Assembly: GCF_014640615.1 (NCBI RefSeq)
Contig: NZ_BMHH01000001.1
Span: 62,001-126,000 of the forward strand
Direction: 5' to 3'
Source of the DNA: Paramesorhizobium endophyticum
GTDB lineage: Bacteria > Pseudomonadota > Alphaproteobacteria > Rhizobiales > Rhizobiaceae
DNA: 64,000 nucleotides
Shown here: one piece after another, positions 13,539 to 22,928 of the stretch
How positions within the stretch are numbered: the stretch's first letter is position 1
Layout of the letters: each line of letters opens with the position of its first letter
Position numbers and translations under genes: made by a program
The notes under the pieces: generated by a model
Seen by the model: the letters and a program-made list of their open reading frames with translations, nothing else
Databases searched by the model: none
Told to the model about the DNA's origin: nothing

Positions 13539-16453
13539 CAGCGCTTCCTCCTCGGCGCGGCGGAACGCGCGGCGCGGTGGCTGCGCACCGACTGGTGCGC
13601 AAGCGCGACCAGCACCAGCACCGTGGCGCCGACGACCAGCAGGAACACGCCCAGATCGAACAGGAGCGCGCTCGTCACCGGGATTTCGCCCACCAGCGGC
13701 AGCACTGGATAATGGATATACTCGGTCAGGAACGGATAGCCGAAGACCCAGGAGCCCATGCCGGTGAATGCGGCGATGAGCAGGCCCAGCGCGATCCAGC
13801 GCAGCGGCAGGATGCGCAAGCGGCTTTCGGCCACGCGGATGCCCGCCGCCATATATTGCAGGATGAAGCCCGCCGCCAGCGCGACGCCCGCGGCGAAGCC
13901 GCCGCCCGGCAGGTCATGGCCGCGCAGGAACAGGTAAACCGCGAAGACGATGATGACCGGAAAAAGCCATTGCATGATGACCGACGGGACGGCGAGATAA
14001 TCGGCAAGCGTATCGCCGGCCTGGCGACCCGCCTTCATCTGATCGTCGGCGTTCTGGATATATTGCTGGCGGGGCGCGGCGATGCTTTCCGGCGCGGGGC
14101 GGAAGCGGCGCAAGAGCGCGAAGACGCTCAAGGCCACCACGCCCAGCACCGCGATCTCGCCGAAAGTGTCGAAGCCGCGGAAATCGACCAGGATGACATT
14201 GACGATGTTCCTTCCGCCGCCTTCGGTATAGGCGTGCTCGATGAAGTAATCGCCGATATTGCTCGTCACAGGCCGGGTCATGATCGCATAGGCGAGAAAG
14301 GCCATGCCGCCTCCCCCCGCCGCGGCGATCAGAAAATCGCGATGGCGCCGGAGACGCGGGCCGGTCTCGACCGGCATCATTTCCTCTCCAGCCGGGCGCT
14401 TGGGCAGCCAGCGCAAGCCGAGGAGGATGAGCACCATGGTAACGATCTCGACCAGAAGCTGGGTCATGGCGAGATCGGGCGCGGAGGCCCATGCGAAGGT
14501 GACACAGGTGACGAGTCCCGCTCCCCCGAGCATGGCCAGCGCGGTCAGCCGATGGAAGGTGGCGTTGGCCGCTGCTCCGACGGCGCAGATGCCGCCCAAT
14601 ATCCATAACCAGGCAAAGACCGGATCGATGGGAAGCCTGGGCGCCAGGCCGGCATACGCGCCTGCCTGATAGAAGGGCAAGGCCCCAGCGACGAGCGCCG
14701 CAACAACCAGAATGCGCAATTGCGGCTGGAGGCGGCGGGTGCTGAGCCAATATCTGGCAATGCGCGGCCAGCGCCAGAACAGCGTCGCGAGGGCGCGTTC
14801 GAAAATGCCCTTCGCCCTGATGTGGCGGAACCAGGGAGGGCCGTCCTCGCTCGTCGCCAGATATTTCGCGAGGAAGAAATAGAGCGTCACTCCGCCCGCC
14901 AGCGCAATCGCGCTCATCAGCAGCGGCAGGTTGAAGCCATGCCAGACGGCGAGGCTGAACCGCGGCGTTTCGGCACCCAGCACGCCTATGGCGGCGGTGC
15001 GCAGATAGGAACCGACCGAGACGCCGGGCACGATGCCGATGACAAGGCAGGCGAGCACCAGGAAAGCGATCGGAATATACATCCAGTGCGGCGGCTCGTG
15101 CGGCGCCCGGGGCAGATCGTCCGGCGGCGGGCCGAAGAAGACGCCATGGATGAAGCGGGTCGAATAGGCGACGGTGAAGATGCCGGCAATCACCGCGAAA
15201 TAAGGCTCGGCGGCGTCGAGCATGTTGTCGCGGTGGAGCGCGACCGTTTCGGCGAAAAACATCTCCTTGGAAATGAAGCCGTTGAGAAGCGGCACACCGG
15301 CCATCGCCGCGCTCGCCACCATGGCGAGCGTCGCCGTGATGGGCATGTAGCGGAACAGCCCGCGCAGGCGGCGCATGTCGCGCGTGCCGGTCTCATGGTC
15401 GATGATGCCGGCAGCCATGAACAGCGACGCCTTGAACGTGGCATGGTTGATGATGTGGAAGACAGCGGCGACGGCGGCAAGTTGGCTCCCGAGGCTCAAG
15501 AGCAGCGTAATGAGGCCCAGATGGCTGATCGTCGAATAGGCGAGCAGCCCTTTGAGATCCTGCTGGAACAGCGCGAACCAGGAGCCGAGGACGAGCGATG
15601 CAAGGCCGGATATGCCCAGAACCCAGAACCATTCGGGCGTACCGGCGAAAATCGGCCACAACTGCGTCAGAAGGAACACGCCGGCGCCCACCATGGTCGC
15701 CGAATGGAGATAGGCCGAGACGGGCGTTGGCGCCGACATGGCGTTGGGCAGCCAGAAATGGAAAGGGAACTGCGCGCTTTTGGTGAGCGCGCCCAGCACG
15801 ATCAACAGCATGGCGGGCAGGAAAAACGGGCTTTCGCGGATAATCTCGCCGGAAGCCAGCACCCGGTCGAGATCGTAACTCCCGACGATATGGCCAAGAA
15901 GCAAGACCCCGAAGAAGAGCGAGGCACCGCCCGCGCCGGTGATTGTCAATGCCATGCGCGCGCCTTCCCGCGCCCCGGCATTCTGGTACCAATAGCCGAT
16001 GAGCAGGAAGGAAAAGATGCTCGTCAACTCCCAGAAGATGACCAACAGGACCAGATTTCCTGACAGCACCAAGCCTAGCATGGCGCCCATGAAAGCGAGG
16101 AAATAGGAGAAGAAGCGCGGCACGGGATCGGCGGGCGACATGTAATAGCGCGCATAGATGATGACGAGCAGCCCGATGCCCGTCACCAGGACGGCGAACA
16201 TCCAGGCAAAGCCGTCCATGCGCAGGAGGAAATCCAGCCCATAGTCAGGAAGCCAGGAGAATCCTCCTCGCACGATGCCACCGCCGCTGACACCCGGATA
16301 AAGCACGAGGGTGAGGATCAAACCGGCAAGCGCAACCGCTCCGGCGAAGAAAGCCTCGCCATTATGATCGCTCCGCCGGAAGAAGGCGATGATAATGCTG
16401 CCCGCGAAAGGGGTGATTACAAGCAGAAGCAGCAGGACGCCATTACTCACCAT
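13538..16453 (-). CDS. mrpA: Mrp/Pha cation:proton antiporter subunit A fused to B (PhaAB type)
   Basis: This 971-residue protein is the largest antiporter subunit. Residues about 1-500 resemble NuoL, with LVIFWELTSIFSFLLIGYWYQ, ALTKSAQFPFHFWLPNAMSAPTPVSAYLHSATMV and HIINHATFKASLFMAAGIIDHETGTRD. A middle part extends MrpA. The C-terminal 150 residues (MQWLFPVIIVFAVYLFLRGHDLPGGGFAAG onward) form an MrpB domain, so no separate mrpB is needed. This six-gene arrangement (A/B, C, D, E, F, G) is the group 2 operon known as pha in rhizobia, where some members transport K+ and others Na+. The ion cannot be told from sequence. Its promoter should lie in 16454-16767. Confidence 0.96.
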   Translation of the reverse strand: MVSNGVLLLLLVITPFAGSIIIAFFRRSDHNGEAFFAGAVALAGLILTLVLYPGVSGGGIVRGGFSWLPDYGLDFLLRMDGFAWMFAVLVTGIGLLVIIYARYYMSPADPVPRFFSYFLAFMGAMLGLVLSGNLVLLVIFWELTSIFSFLLIGYWYQNAGAREGARMALTITGAGGASLFFGVLLLGHIVGSYDLDRVLASGEIIRESPFFLPAMLLIVLGALTKSAQFPFHFWLPNAMSAPTPVSAYLHSATMVGAGVFLLTQLWPIFAGTPEWFWVLGISGLASLVLGSWFALFQQDLKGLLAYSTISHLGLITLLLSLGSQLAAVAAVFHIINHATFKASLFMAAGIIDHETGTRDMRRLRGLFRYMPITATLAMVASAAMAGVPLLNGFISKEMFFAETVALHRDNMLDAAEPYFAVIAGIFTVAYSTRFIHGVFFGPPPDDLPRAPHEPPHWMYIPIAFLVLACLVIGIVPGVSVGSYLRTAAIGVLGAETPRFSLAVWHGFNLPLLMSAIALAGGVTLYFFLAKYLATSEDGPPWFRHIRAKGIFERALATLFWRWPRIARYWLSTRRLQPQLRILVVAALVAGALPFYQAGAYAGLAPRLPIDPVFAWLWILGGICAVGAAANATFHRLTALAMLGGAGLVTCVTFAWASAPDLAMTQLLVEIVTMVLILLGLRWLPKRPAGEEMMPVETGPRLRRHRDFLIAAAGGGGMAFLAYAIMTRPVTSNIGDYFIEHAYTEGGGRNIVNVILVDFRGFDTFGEIAVLGVVALSVFALLRRFRPAPESIAAPRQQYIQNADDQMKAGRQAGDTLADYLAVPSVIMQWLFPVIIVFAVYLFLRGHDLPGGGFAAGVALAAGFILQYMAAGIRVAESRLRILPLRWIALGLLIAAFTGMGSWVFGYPFLTEYIHYPVLPLVGEIPVTSALLFDLGVFLLVVGATVLVLVALAHQSVRSHRAARSAAPRRKR

Positions 16454-16767
16454 CCGCCGCCATACCTTCCCTTAAGCACAGACCACGAAATCTCAAGGCA
16501 TAGTATAGTTTTCAACAGCCTACACCGCAGTAAACAACGGCAGAAAATCTTACTTCCATGGAGTTTTTCATTTTACCCTCTCCAGATTATTTATGCGAAC
16601 GGGTCAACTTACTCTACTGACACTCGACCGATCGCTATCCGAAGGTTTTTCCCGACCATCAGCCCGGCAGCTGTCATCATCCCAAGCGCTCTTCAACGCC
16701 TGATGCGCCGAAAGGCTCCCTCCGATCTCGCTGGCTGCGCTGAATCGTCTCAGTCGCTGCAGCGCGC
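16454..16767. other. Intergenic region upstream of mrpA
   Basis: This 314-bp stretch between mrpA and the terminator of the upstream reductase gene has no convincing gene on either strand. It is more AT-rich near mrpA (the minus strand reads TTGAAAACTATACTAT about 70 bases before the ATG), the likely place for the operon promoter. No clear -35/-10 pair or known riboswitch could be fixed. Confidence 0.5.
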
Positions 16768-16802
16768 AAAAAAATATCGGCGGGACAGAGGCTGTCCCGC
16801 CG
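16768..16802 (-). terminator. Intrinsic terminator of the pdxI-like gene
   Basis: On the minus strand CGGCGGGACAG, loop CCT, CTGTCCCGCCG forms a perfect 11-bp stem followed by ATATTTTTTT. It lies 28 bases beyond the stop codon and insulates the downstream mrp operon. Confidence 0.9.
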
Positions 16803-16830
16803 ATGTCTGGTCACCGCAATTTTCCGGGAA

Positions 16831-17700
16831 TTATTTCCCCGCCACGCCCTCCAGTTCCGCCAGCACATCGGCGTCGAGATCCAGCTCGGCGGCGGCAAGG
16901 TTCTCGCGCAGATGGGCGACGGACGAAGTGCCGGGGATGAGCAGGATGTTCGGCGCGCGGCGGAGCAGCCAGGCGAGCGCCACCTGCATCGGCGTCGCGC
17001 CAAGACGGGCCGCCACATCGGACAGGGTGGACGATTGCAGCGGGCTGAAGCCGCCGAGCGGGAAGAAGGGCACATAGGCGATGCCGTCACGGGCGAGATC
17101 GTCGATGAAAGCGTCGTCGCCGCGATGCGCCAAATTGTACATGTTCTGCACGCAGACGATCTCGCAGATGCGGCGGCCTTCGGCCAATTGCGTGGGCGTG
17201 ACATTGCTGAGGCCGATATGGCGCACCAGCCCCTGACGCTGGAGGTCGGCGAGCACGGTTAGCGGCGCCTCAATCGACCCTTCGGCAGGGCCGTGCGCGT
17301 CGAACATGATGCGGAGGTTGACGATTTCAAGCACATCGAGCCCGAGATTGCGCAGATTGTCATGGACGGCCTGCGTCAGTTCCTCCGGCGCATAGGCCGG
17401 CAGCCAAGAGGCGTCATCCCCGCGCCGCGCGCCGATCTTGGTGACGATGACCAGATCGTCCGGATAGGGATGCAGCGCCTCGCGGATCAGCTGGTTGGTG
17501 ACGTGGGGGCCATAGAAATCGCTGGTGTCGATATGGTTGACGCCGCTTTCCACCGCCTCGCGCAGCACCTTGATCGCAGCGTCGCGGTCCTTGGGCGGGC
17601 CGAACACACTGGGTCCGGCGAGCTGCATGGCGCCATAGCCGAGGCGCTTCACGGTGCGGTTGCCGAGCTTGAAGGTGCCTGCTCTGGTGATATCGGTCAT
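16831..17700 (-). CDS. pdxI: Aldo/keto reductase, PdxI (YdbC)-like pyridoxal reductase
   Basis: This 289-residue TIM-barrel NADPH oxidoreductase strongly resembles E. coli YdbC/PdxI along its whole length: RLGYGAMQLAGPSVFGPPKDRDAAI, GVNHIDTSDFYGPHVTNQLIREAL, VTKIGARRGDDASWLPA, HIGLSNVTPTQL and LLIPGTSSVAHLREN. The catalytic Asp, Tyr and Lys are present. The usual catalytic His position reads Arg (VNLRIM), as in PdxI-type members. PdxI reduces pyridoxal to pyridoxine with NADPH in vitamin B6 salvage. Start 17700 has AGGAG at good spacing. The gene is divergent from the LysR regulator at 17794, which probably controls it. Confidence 0.88.
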   Translation of the reverse strand: MTDITRAGTFKLGNRTVKRLGYGAMQLAGPSVFGPPKDRDAAIKVLREAVESGVNHIDTSDFYGPHVTNQLIREALHPYPDDLVIVTKIGARRGDDASWLPAYAPEELTQAVHDNLRNLGLDVLEIVNLRIMFDAHGPAEGSIEAPLTVLADLQRQGLVRHIGLSNVTPTQLAEGRRICEIVCVQNMYNLAHRGDDAFIDDLARDGIAYVPFFPLGGFSPLQSSTLSDVAARLGATPMQVALAWLLRRAPNILLIPGTSSVAHLRENLAAAELDLDADVLAELEGVAGK

Positions 17701-17793
17701 GGGTATCTCCTCTTGTGACAGCATGGAGATAAGCCCTGTTCGATCCGCTGATAATCCAGTACAATCGGCACAGGTTGTGCGGAGAAACGAACA

Positions 17794-18702
17794 ATGGCAA
17801 TCGACCTCGGAGATTTAAATGCCTTCCTGGCGGTGGCGCGAGCCGGTGGCTTCCGCGACGGCGCGCGGGTGAGCGGCATGAGCCCCTCCGGTCTCTCCGA
17901 AGCGATCCGGCGGCTGGAGGCGAAGCTGGGCGTGCGGCTCTTCAACCGGACGACGCGCAGCGTGGTGCTGACCGAGGCGGGCCAAGGCCTGATGGAGCGG
18001 CTCTCCCCTGCCCTCACCGAGGTGGAAGCGGCGCTCGACGTGGTGAACCGCTATCGCGAGCGTCCCACGGGCGTGCTGCGCCTCAACGTGCCGGTGAGCG
18101 CGGCGCGGCTGGTGCTGCCACGGATCGTCCCGCCATTCCTTGCGGCCTATCCGGATATCCGGCTGGAAGTCGTGACCGAGGAGAGTTTCGTCGATGTGCT
18201 CGCCGCCGGATGCGATGCGGGCATTCGCTATGAGGAGCAGCTGGAGCAGGACATGATCGCCGTGCCCATCGGGCCGCGCGTCCAGCGCTATGGGGCAGCC
18301 GCCTCCCCTGCCTATCTCGACGCACGGGGCCGTCCGGAACACCCGCGCGACCTGCTCGATCACGCCTGCCTGCGCCATCGTTTTCCCAGCGGCGCGATGC
18401 CGCCCTGGGAATTCGAGCGCGACGGCGAGATCGTGCGGGTCGACCCGCCGGGGCCGCTCATCGTGCAGGCAAGCGGCGGCATCGATCTGGCCGTGGATGC
18501 GGCGGTCGCGGGTCTCGGCATTGTCGGGCTGTTCGAGGACTGGCTCCAGCCTTATTTCGACAAGGGCGCTCTCGAACCGGTTCTGGAGCCGTGGTGGCAG
18601 CGCTTCTCCGGGCCGTTCCTCTATTATCCCGGACGGCGCTTCGTGCCCGCGCCGCTGCGGGCGTTTGTCGATTTCATCAAGACGCAGAATTTTTCCCGAT
18701 AA
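17794..18702 (+). CDS. LysR-family transcriptional regulator divergent from pdxI
   Basis: The 302-residue protein has the LysR helix-turn-helix at residues 4-62 (LNAFLAVARAGGFRDGARVSGMSPSGLSEAIRRLEAKLGVRLFNRTTR) and a substrate-binding-like domain from about 90. It belongs to the large group of LysR proteins near oxidoreductase genes. The 93-bp divergent gap with pdxI contains the likely shared operator (CTGATAATCCAGTACAATC region), so it may respond to an aldehyde or B6 vitamer. The inducer is not predictable. Confidence 0.9.
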   Translation: MAIDLGDLNAFLAVARAGGFRDGARVSGMSPSGLSEAIRRLEAKLGVRLFNRTTRSVVLTEAGQGLMERLSPALTEVEAALDVVNRYRERPTGVLRLNVPVSAARLVLPRIVPPFLAAYPDIRLEVVTEESFVDVLAAGCDAGIRYEEQLEQDMIAVPIGPRVQRYGAAASPAYLDARGRPEHPRDLLDHACLRHRFPSGAMPPWEFERDGEIVRVDPPGPLIVQASGGIDLAVDAAVAGLGIVGLFEDWLQPYFDKGALEPVLEPWWQRFSGPFLYYPGRRFVPAPLRAFVDFIKTQNFSR

Positions 18703-18793
18703 AAATCGTCTCACTTCCGGATAGACCGTCGCGAAGCTCTATTCAGCCATGCTACGAAAGTAATGATCATGTCTTTACCCAAGGAGAACGGAA

Positions 18794-19453
18794 ATGCGGA
18801 AGATCATCGTAGGCGCGATGACCAGCCTCGACGGGGTGATGCAGGCGCCGGGCGGGCCTGAGGAAGACCCGACGGGAGATTTCAGGTTCGGCGGCTGGGT
18901 GCCGCATTATTTCGACAAGACGCTTGAGGAAATGGTGGGCGAGATGTTCTCGAAGCCCTTCGACCTGCTCCTGGGCCGAAAGACCTATGACATCTTCGCC
19001 GCGCATTGGCCTTACGCGCCTCCCGGCGATCCCATCGGGTCGATGTTCGACCGCATCAACAAATATGTCGCCTCCCGCAATCCGGGTTTGAAACTCGACT
19101 GGCAGAACAGCCATGTGCTTAAGCCTGATGCCGTGGCCGGGGTAAAGGCGCTTAGGGATGGGGATGGTCCGGACTTGCTGACGCAGGGCTCGACCGACTT
19201 CCTCAAGACGCTTTTCGAATATAATCTGGTCGACGAGATCAATGTCTCGATCTTTCCGCTCATTCTCGGCAAGGGCAAGCGCCTGTTCGGTGACGGCTCC
19301 TTCCCTCATGGCTGGAAGCTCGTGAGCTCCAAGACCTCCGACAATGGCGTCACCATCAACAAATATGTCCGCGGCGGCGAGATCGTCACCGGCTCGTTCG
19401 AGTTCGAAACGCCGACCGCGGCGGAGTTGGAGAGACGGAAGAATTTGACCTGA
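18794..19453 (+). CDS. Dihydrofolate reductase-like (RibD C-terminal domain) protein
   Basis: This 219-residue protein begins MRKIIVGAMTSLDGVMQAPGG and contains FDLLLGRKTYDIFAAHWP, LLTQGSTDFLKTLFEYNLVDEINVSIFPLILGKGKRLF, the hallmark of the DHFR/RibD_C superfamily (NADPH-dependent reductases). Such stand-alone proteins (YyaP/YwjB-like) are common and mostly uncharacterised; they are not the essential FolA. AAGGAG precedes the start. It is probably monocistronic, 91 bases behind the LysR gene. Confidence 0.85.
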   Translation: MRKIIVGAMTSLDGVMQAPGGPEEDPTGDFRFGGWVPHYFDKTLEEMVGEMFSKPFDLLLGRKTYDIFAAHWPYAPPGDPIGSMFDRINKYVASRNPGLKLDWQNSHVLKPDAVAGVKALRDGDGPDLLTQGSTDFLKTLFEYNLVDEINVSIFPLILGKGKRLFGDGSFPHGWKLVSSKTSDNGVTINKYVRGGEIVTGSFEFETPTAAELERRKNLT

Positions 19454-19502
19454 GCAACGAAGCTTGCGCCATCTATTCGCTTCCGGCCCCTTAGAATGTT
19501 GT

Positions 19503-19569
19503 AAAACTGACATATAACACCGATAATGATCAAAAACTGACATTTTAATGTCCGTTAAAGATCATTATC
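19503..19569 (+). promoter_or_regulatory. Repeats upstream of the autotransporter gene, possible PHO-box-like regulatory region
   Basis: Two direct copies of AAACTGACAT (19504-19513, 19534-19543) lie about 30 bp apart. A 10-bp inverted repeat GATAATGATC (19522-19531) / GATCATTATC (19560-19569) ends 13 bases before the ATG. CTGACATTTTAATGTCC has the rough shape of a PHO box (two CTGTCAT-like 7-mers, 4 bp apart). Binding by PhoB is a guess. The arms could also fold over the start region. Confidence 0.4.
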
Positions 19570-19582
19570 AGTGGGGCGCATT

Positions 19583-22500
19583 ATGCGGAAGAGAACCAAA
19601 AGCTTGATGACGGCAGCCAAGATCGGCGTCGCTGTTGGGGCTATCATTGCGGCAACGTCATCAGCGGGCGCGGAAGACGGCAAACTTCGGATCCTGACGT
19701 TAAATATCTGGAACAAGTTCAAGCAGACCCCGCAGGTCACCTCCGATTTCATGATCGGCGGCAACTGGGATGTGCTGACATTTCAGGAGGCCAATGGCAG
19801 CCGCTATGTGTCGGACATTCCCGGAATCCTCGAGAATGCGGGGCTAGGAAAATATGGCGGCATACTGACCGGCGATGTCGGTGTGATATCGCGGCTTCCC
19901 GGCAGTTTCGGCAGCTACACATCGCCGGGCCTCAATACCCAAGGCCGTTACGTAAGCTATACCATTGCCAACGAGGATAGCGGGCGTCCGCAGACGCTGA
20001 TCGGGACAGTGCATCTAGACTACAGCGACCCGGCGACCAAGCGCATGGCCGAGGCGAAGGCCTTGAACAATTGGGCCAGGGGAGCAAGCCTGCCAGTTAT
20101 CCTAACCGGTGATTTTAATGCGGGCGATGTATCGGAGCGCGGCCTGCATTCGGTCAGCCAGCAGGAGTTGCTCCTGCGGATTTACACCAAGAACCCGACC
20201 AATAGTTTTTACTACGATCTGCTCCGTCAATACGCCACGGATGATGCGGCGCTCGACAAGTTCATCAGCGACTGGAAAGGTAAAGGCGGAGCGGCAATCG
20301 ATGCCGCGGCCATACCGACCGGCCTGTTCAACGACGAGATGTATCCGATTGCCGGCAACACACCCCAAACCATGAACATTCTGAAGAAGCAATTCATGCT
20401 GCTTCAGACCGATGCAGAACGTGAGGGCTTCAAACCGCACGAGCTCAATGACGGTAGCGGCACTTGGCCTTCGGCGGGCGAGGATGACGAAAATGTCTGG
20501 GGAAGCTGGCACCGGGTGAAGATCGATCATTTCCTGGCAAGCCGTCCCTTCGGCAAATGGTACAAGATAGACGATGATCCGAACGATCCCTATGCGGGCG
20601 TCATCAAGGATGTCTATGTCACCAAGCCCGATGGGACCACGGCCCCCGTTTCCGACCATGAACCGGTAGCACATACCTTCAAATGGGTTGGACCTGCCCT
20701 CGCGACCTATATGGACGGCACGGTTGGGAAAACACGTCTCATCTGGGGCGCGGTGGCACCGGTGTTTGAGGAAAACAGCAAGGAATTTTACCTTTCCCGC
20801 AACAACATGCGGAACGACGTCTATCTCGGGCAAATTTCCGACGATAACGGCAATCCCATCCTCACCGGCCTGACGGATCAGGAAAAGAAGACACTGCTCG
20901 ATTGCAAGAGCACAGACGCGCGCTTTCAGCAGGCGATCGAGGAGTACTGCATCGATGATCACAGTTTCATCGGCGAAACGGTCGTCACCGATGGCGGCAC
21001 GGTGATCGTCGACGAAGACGCGGCGCTGGGCGGCCCGGATGCGGCCCTGCGGCTCGTCAATGGTGGCTTGCGGGTGGCCGGAACCGCGATGCATAGTCTG
21101 AACCGCGAGGTGGAACTGCAGGGGCTTGGCTGGATCGATATCGCGGATGCCTCCAACATTGTTTCCGCCGACCAGCAGATCAGCGGCGCGGGCGCCCTGT
21201 CGAAGCGCGGGGACGGGACGCTCGTCCTTTCCGCCGCCAACAGCTATACGGGCGGCACGATCGTCGAGAACGGCGTATTGAAAGCAGGCGTGGCTGGCGC
21301 TTTCGTCAACAATACCGCCTATGCGGTCAATGGCGGCACGCTTGATCTCAATGGCTTCGACCTCACCATGTCGCTCCTGACCGGCGCGGGCACGGTGAAG
21401 ACCGGCGGCGCGGCGCTCGGCATCGGCACGCTCACGCCTGATGGAGACGATATCGGCACGCTGACCGTCGATGGCGACCTGACGCTGGGGGCAGGATCGA
21501 CCTATATCGCCAATATCGCGCCTGACGGCACGGGCGACAAGCTGGCGGTGACGGGGAAGGCCACGCTCGAGGGCGGAGACGTTTATATCTCCAAGCTCGC
21601 GGGCAATTACATGCCGGGGCAGCGCTATACGATCCTGACCGCCGATGGTGGCGTCGCCGGCGCGTTCGGCAATTTGAGCCAGAACATGCCCTTCGTCGAT
21701 CTCGGCCTCACCTACGATCCGCGCAATGTCTATCTCGACATCGCCCGCAATGATGTGGCGTTCCCCACCATCGGCATCACGCGCAACCAGAAGGCTACCG
21801 CTGGGGCAATCGAGGCGCTCGGCGCGGGCAACGAGGTGTATGATGCCGTCGTGCTGCAGGACAGCGAGGCGGCTGCGCGCGGCGCCTTCGACCAGCTCTC
21901 GGGCGAAATCCACGCTTCGGCCACGACTGCGCTCATCAATGACAGCCGCTTGATCCGCAGCGCAGTCAACGACCGTCTGCGCACGGCCTTCAACGATGTG
22001 GCCGCAACGGACCTGCCGGTGCTGGGCTATGGGCCGGATGCCAAGCCGCTTGTGAAGGGCGAGACGCCGCAAATGGCGGCGTGGGGGCAGGCCTTCGGCG
22101 CGTGGAGCAAGACCGATGGCAACGGCAACGCTGCCGATCTCGACCAGTCGACCGGCGGTTTCGTCACCGGCTTCGACACGGCGGTTGCCACCGACTGGCG
22201 CCTCGGCGCTTTTGCCGGTTACAGCCGCACCAGTTTCGATGCGAGGGGCTCGGGCGAAAGCGACAATTACCATGTCGGCGTCTATGGCGGCGGGCATTTC
22301 GGCGCGCTGTCGCTGCGCTCCGGCCTTGGCTATAGCTGGCATTCGGTCGAGACCTCCCGCTCGGTTGCCTTCTCCGGCTTTGAGGACCGTCTGAAAGCCG
22401 ATTACGATGCCGGCACCTTCCAGGCCTTCGGCGAGCTCGGCTACCGGATCGATATGAAGCAGGTCGCCTTCGAGCCTTTCGCCAACCTTGCCCATGTGCG

Positions 22501-22882
22501 GGTGAAGACGGACGGCTTCACCGAGACGGGCGGCGCGGCGGCACTGTCGGCGGCGGAAGAGACGACATCCACGACCTTCACCACGCTCGGTCTTCGGGCT
22601 TCGGCACCGTTCACGCTCGGCACTGTTGAGGCTGAAGCGCGCGGCACGGTCGGCTGGCAGCATGCCTATGGCGACACCACGCCGGTCTCGACGCTGGCCT
22701 TCGACGGCGGCAATGGCTTCTCGGTGGCGGGCGTGCCGCTGGCCGAGGACATGGGCCTTGTCGAAGCCGGGTTCGACGTCAAGCTCAGCGAGCGCACCAC
22801 GCTGGGCGTCAGCTACACCGGCCAGTTCGGCTCGGATGTGAAGCAGAACGGCGTCGATGCGCGGTTTGCCGTGAAGTTCTGA
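19583..22882 (+). CDS. Autotransporter with an endonuclease/exonuclease/phosphatase (EEP) passenger domain
   Basis: This 1099-residue type Va autotransporter has three parts. Residues 1-30 are a signal peptide ending SSAGA. Residues about 34-365 form an EEP (DNase I/sphingomyelinase-like) domain with all expected catalytic motifs: LTLNIWN (39-45), FQEA with Glu69, TVHLD with His144, TGDFNAG with Asp177 and Asn179, and SDHEP (about 357-361). A beta-helix stalk follows, with a passenger-associated repeat (ALSKRGDGTLVLSAANSYTGGT, near residue 540). Residues about 830-1099 are a 12-strand beta-barrel ending in VKF with the terminal Phe needed for Bam-dependent insertion. The family suggests a cell-surface phosphodiesterase cleaving nucleic acids, phospholipids or sugar phosphates; the substrate is unknown. 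No strong Shine-Dalgarno is visible, and a GTG at 19571 is an alternative start. Confidence 0.9.
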   Translation: MRKRTKSLMTAAKIGVAVGAIIAATSSAGAEDGKLRILTLNIWNKFKQTPQVTSDFMIGGNWDVLTFQEANGSRYVSDIPGILENAGLGKYGGILTGDVGVISRLPGSFGSYTSPGLNTQGRYVSYTIANEDSGRPQTLIGTVHLDYSDPATKRMAEAKALNNWARGASLPVILTGDFNAGDVSERGLHSVSQQELLLRIYTKNPTNSFYYDLLRQYATDDAALDKFISDWKGKGGAAIDAAAIPTGLFNDEMYPIAGNTPQTMNILKKQFMLLQTDAEREGFKPHELNDGSGTWPSAGEDDENVWGSWHRVKIDHFLASRPFGKWYKIDDDPNDPYAGVIKDVYVTKPDGTTAPVSDHEPVAHTFKWVGPALATYMDGTVGKTRLIWGAVAPVFEENSKEFYLSRNNMRNDVYLGQISDDNGNPILTGLTDQEKKTLLDCKSTDARFQQAIEEYCIDDHSFIGETVVTDGGTVIVDEDAALGGPDAALRLVNGGLRVAGTAMHSLNREVELQGLGWIDIADASNIVSADQQISGAGALSKRGDGTLVLSAANSYTGGTIVENGVLKAGVAGAFVNNTAYAVNGGTLDLNGFDLTMSLLTGAGTVKTGGAALGIGTLTPDGDDIGTLTVDGDLTLGAGSTYIANIAPDGTGDKLAVTGKATLEGGDVYISKLAGNYMPGQRYTILTADGGVAGAFGNLSQNMPFVDLGLTYDPRNVYLDIARNDVAFPTIGITRNQKATAGAIEALGAGNEVYDAVVLQDSEAAARGAFDQLSGEIHASATTALINDSRLIRSAVNDRLRTAFNDVAATDLPVLGYGPDAKPLVKGETPQMAAWGQAFGAWSKTDGNGNAADLDQSTGGFVTGFDTAVATDWRLGAFAGYSRTSFDARGSGESDNYHVGVYGGGHFGALSLRSGLGYSWHSVETSRSVAFSGFEDRLKADYDAGTFQAFGELGYRIDMKQVAFEPFANLAHVRVKTDGFTETGGAAALSAAEETTSTTFTTLGLRASAPFTLGTVEAEARGTVGWQHAYGDTTPVSTLAFDGGNGFSVAGVPLAEDMGLVEAGFDVKLSERTTLGVSYTGQFGSDVKQNGVDARFAVKF

Positions 22883-22889
22883 TGTTAGA

Positions 22890-22928
22890 AAGCCCCGGGC
22901 GCCCCGAAAGGCGCCCGGGGCTTGTTTT
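22890..22928 (+). terminator. Intrinsic terminator after the autotransporter gene
   Basis: AAGCCCCGGGCGCC (22890-22903), loop CCGAAA shortened by pairing, and GGCGCCCGGGGCTT (22910-22923) followed by GTTTT make a very stable hairpin seven bases after the stop codon. It overlaps the end of the converging vapC remnant. Confidence 0.9.

Noticed and set aside
20102-22663. An 853-residue open frame on the minus strand opposite the autotransporter
   Set aside because: It is a shadow of the GC-rich autotransporter frame. Its composition (many Arg, Ala, Asp, His runs) fits no protein family, and the plus-strand gene has full domain support.
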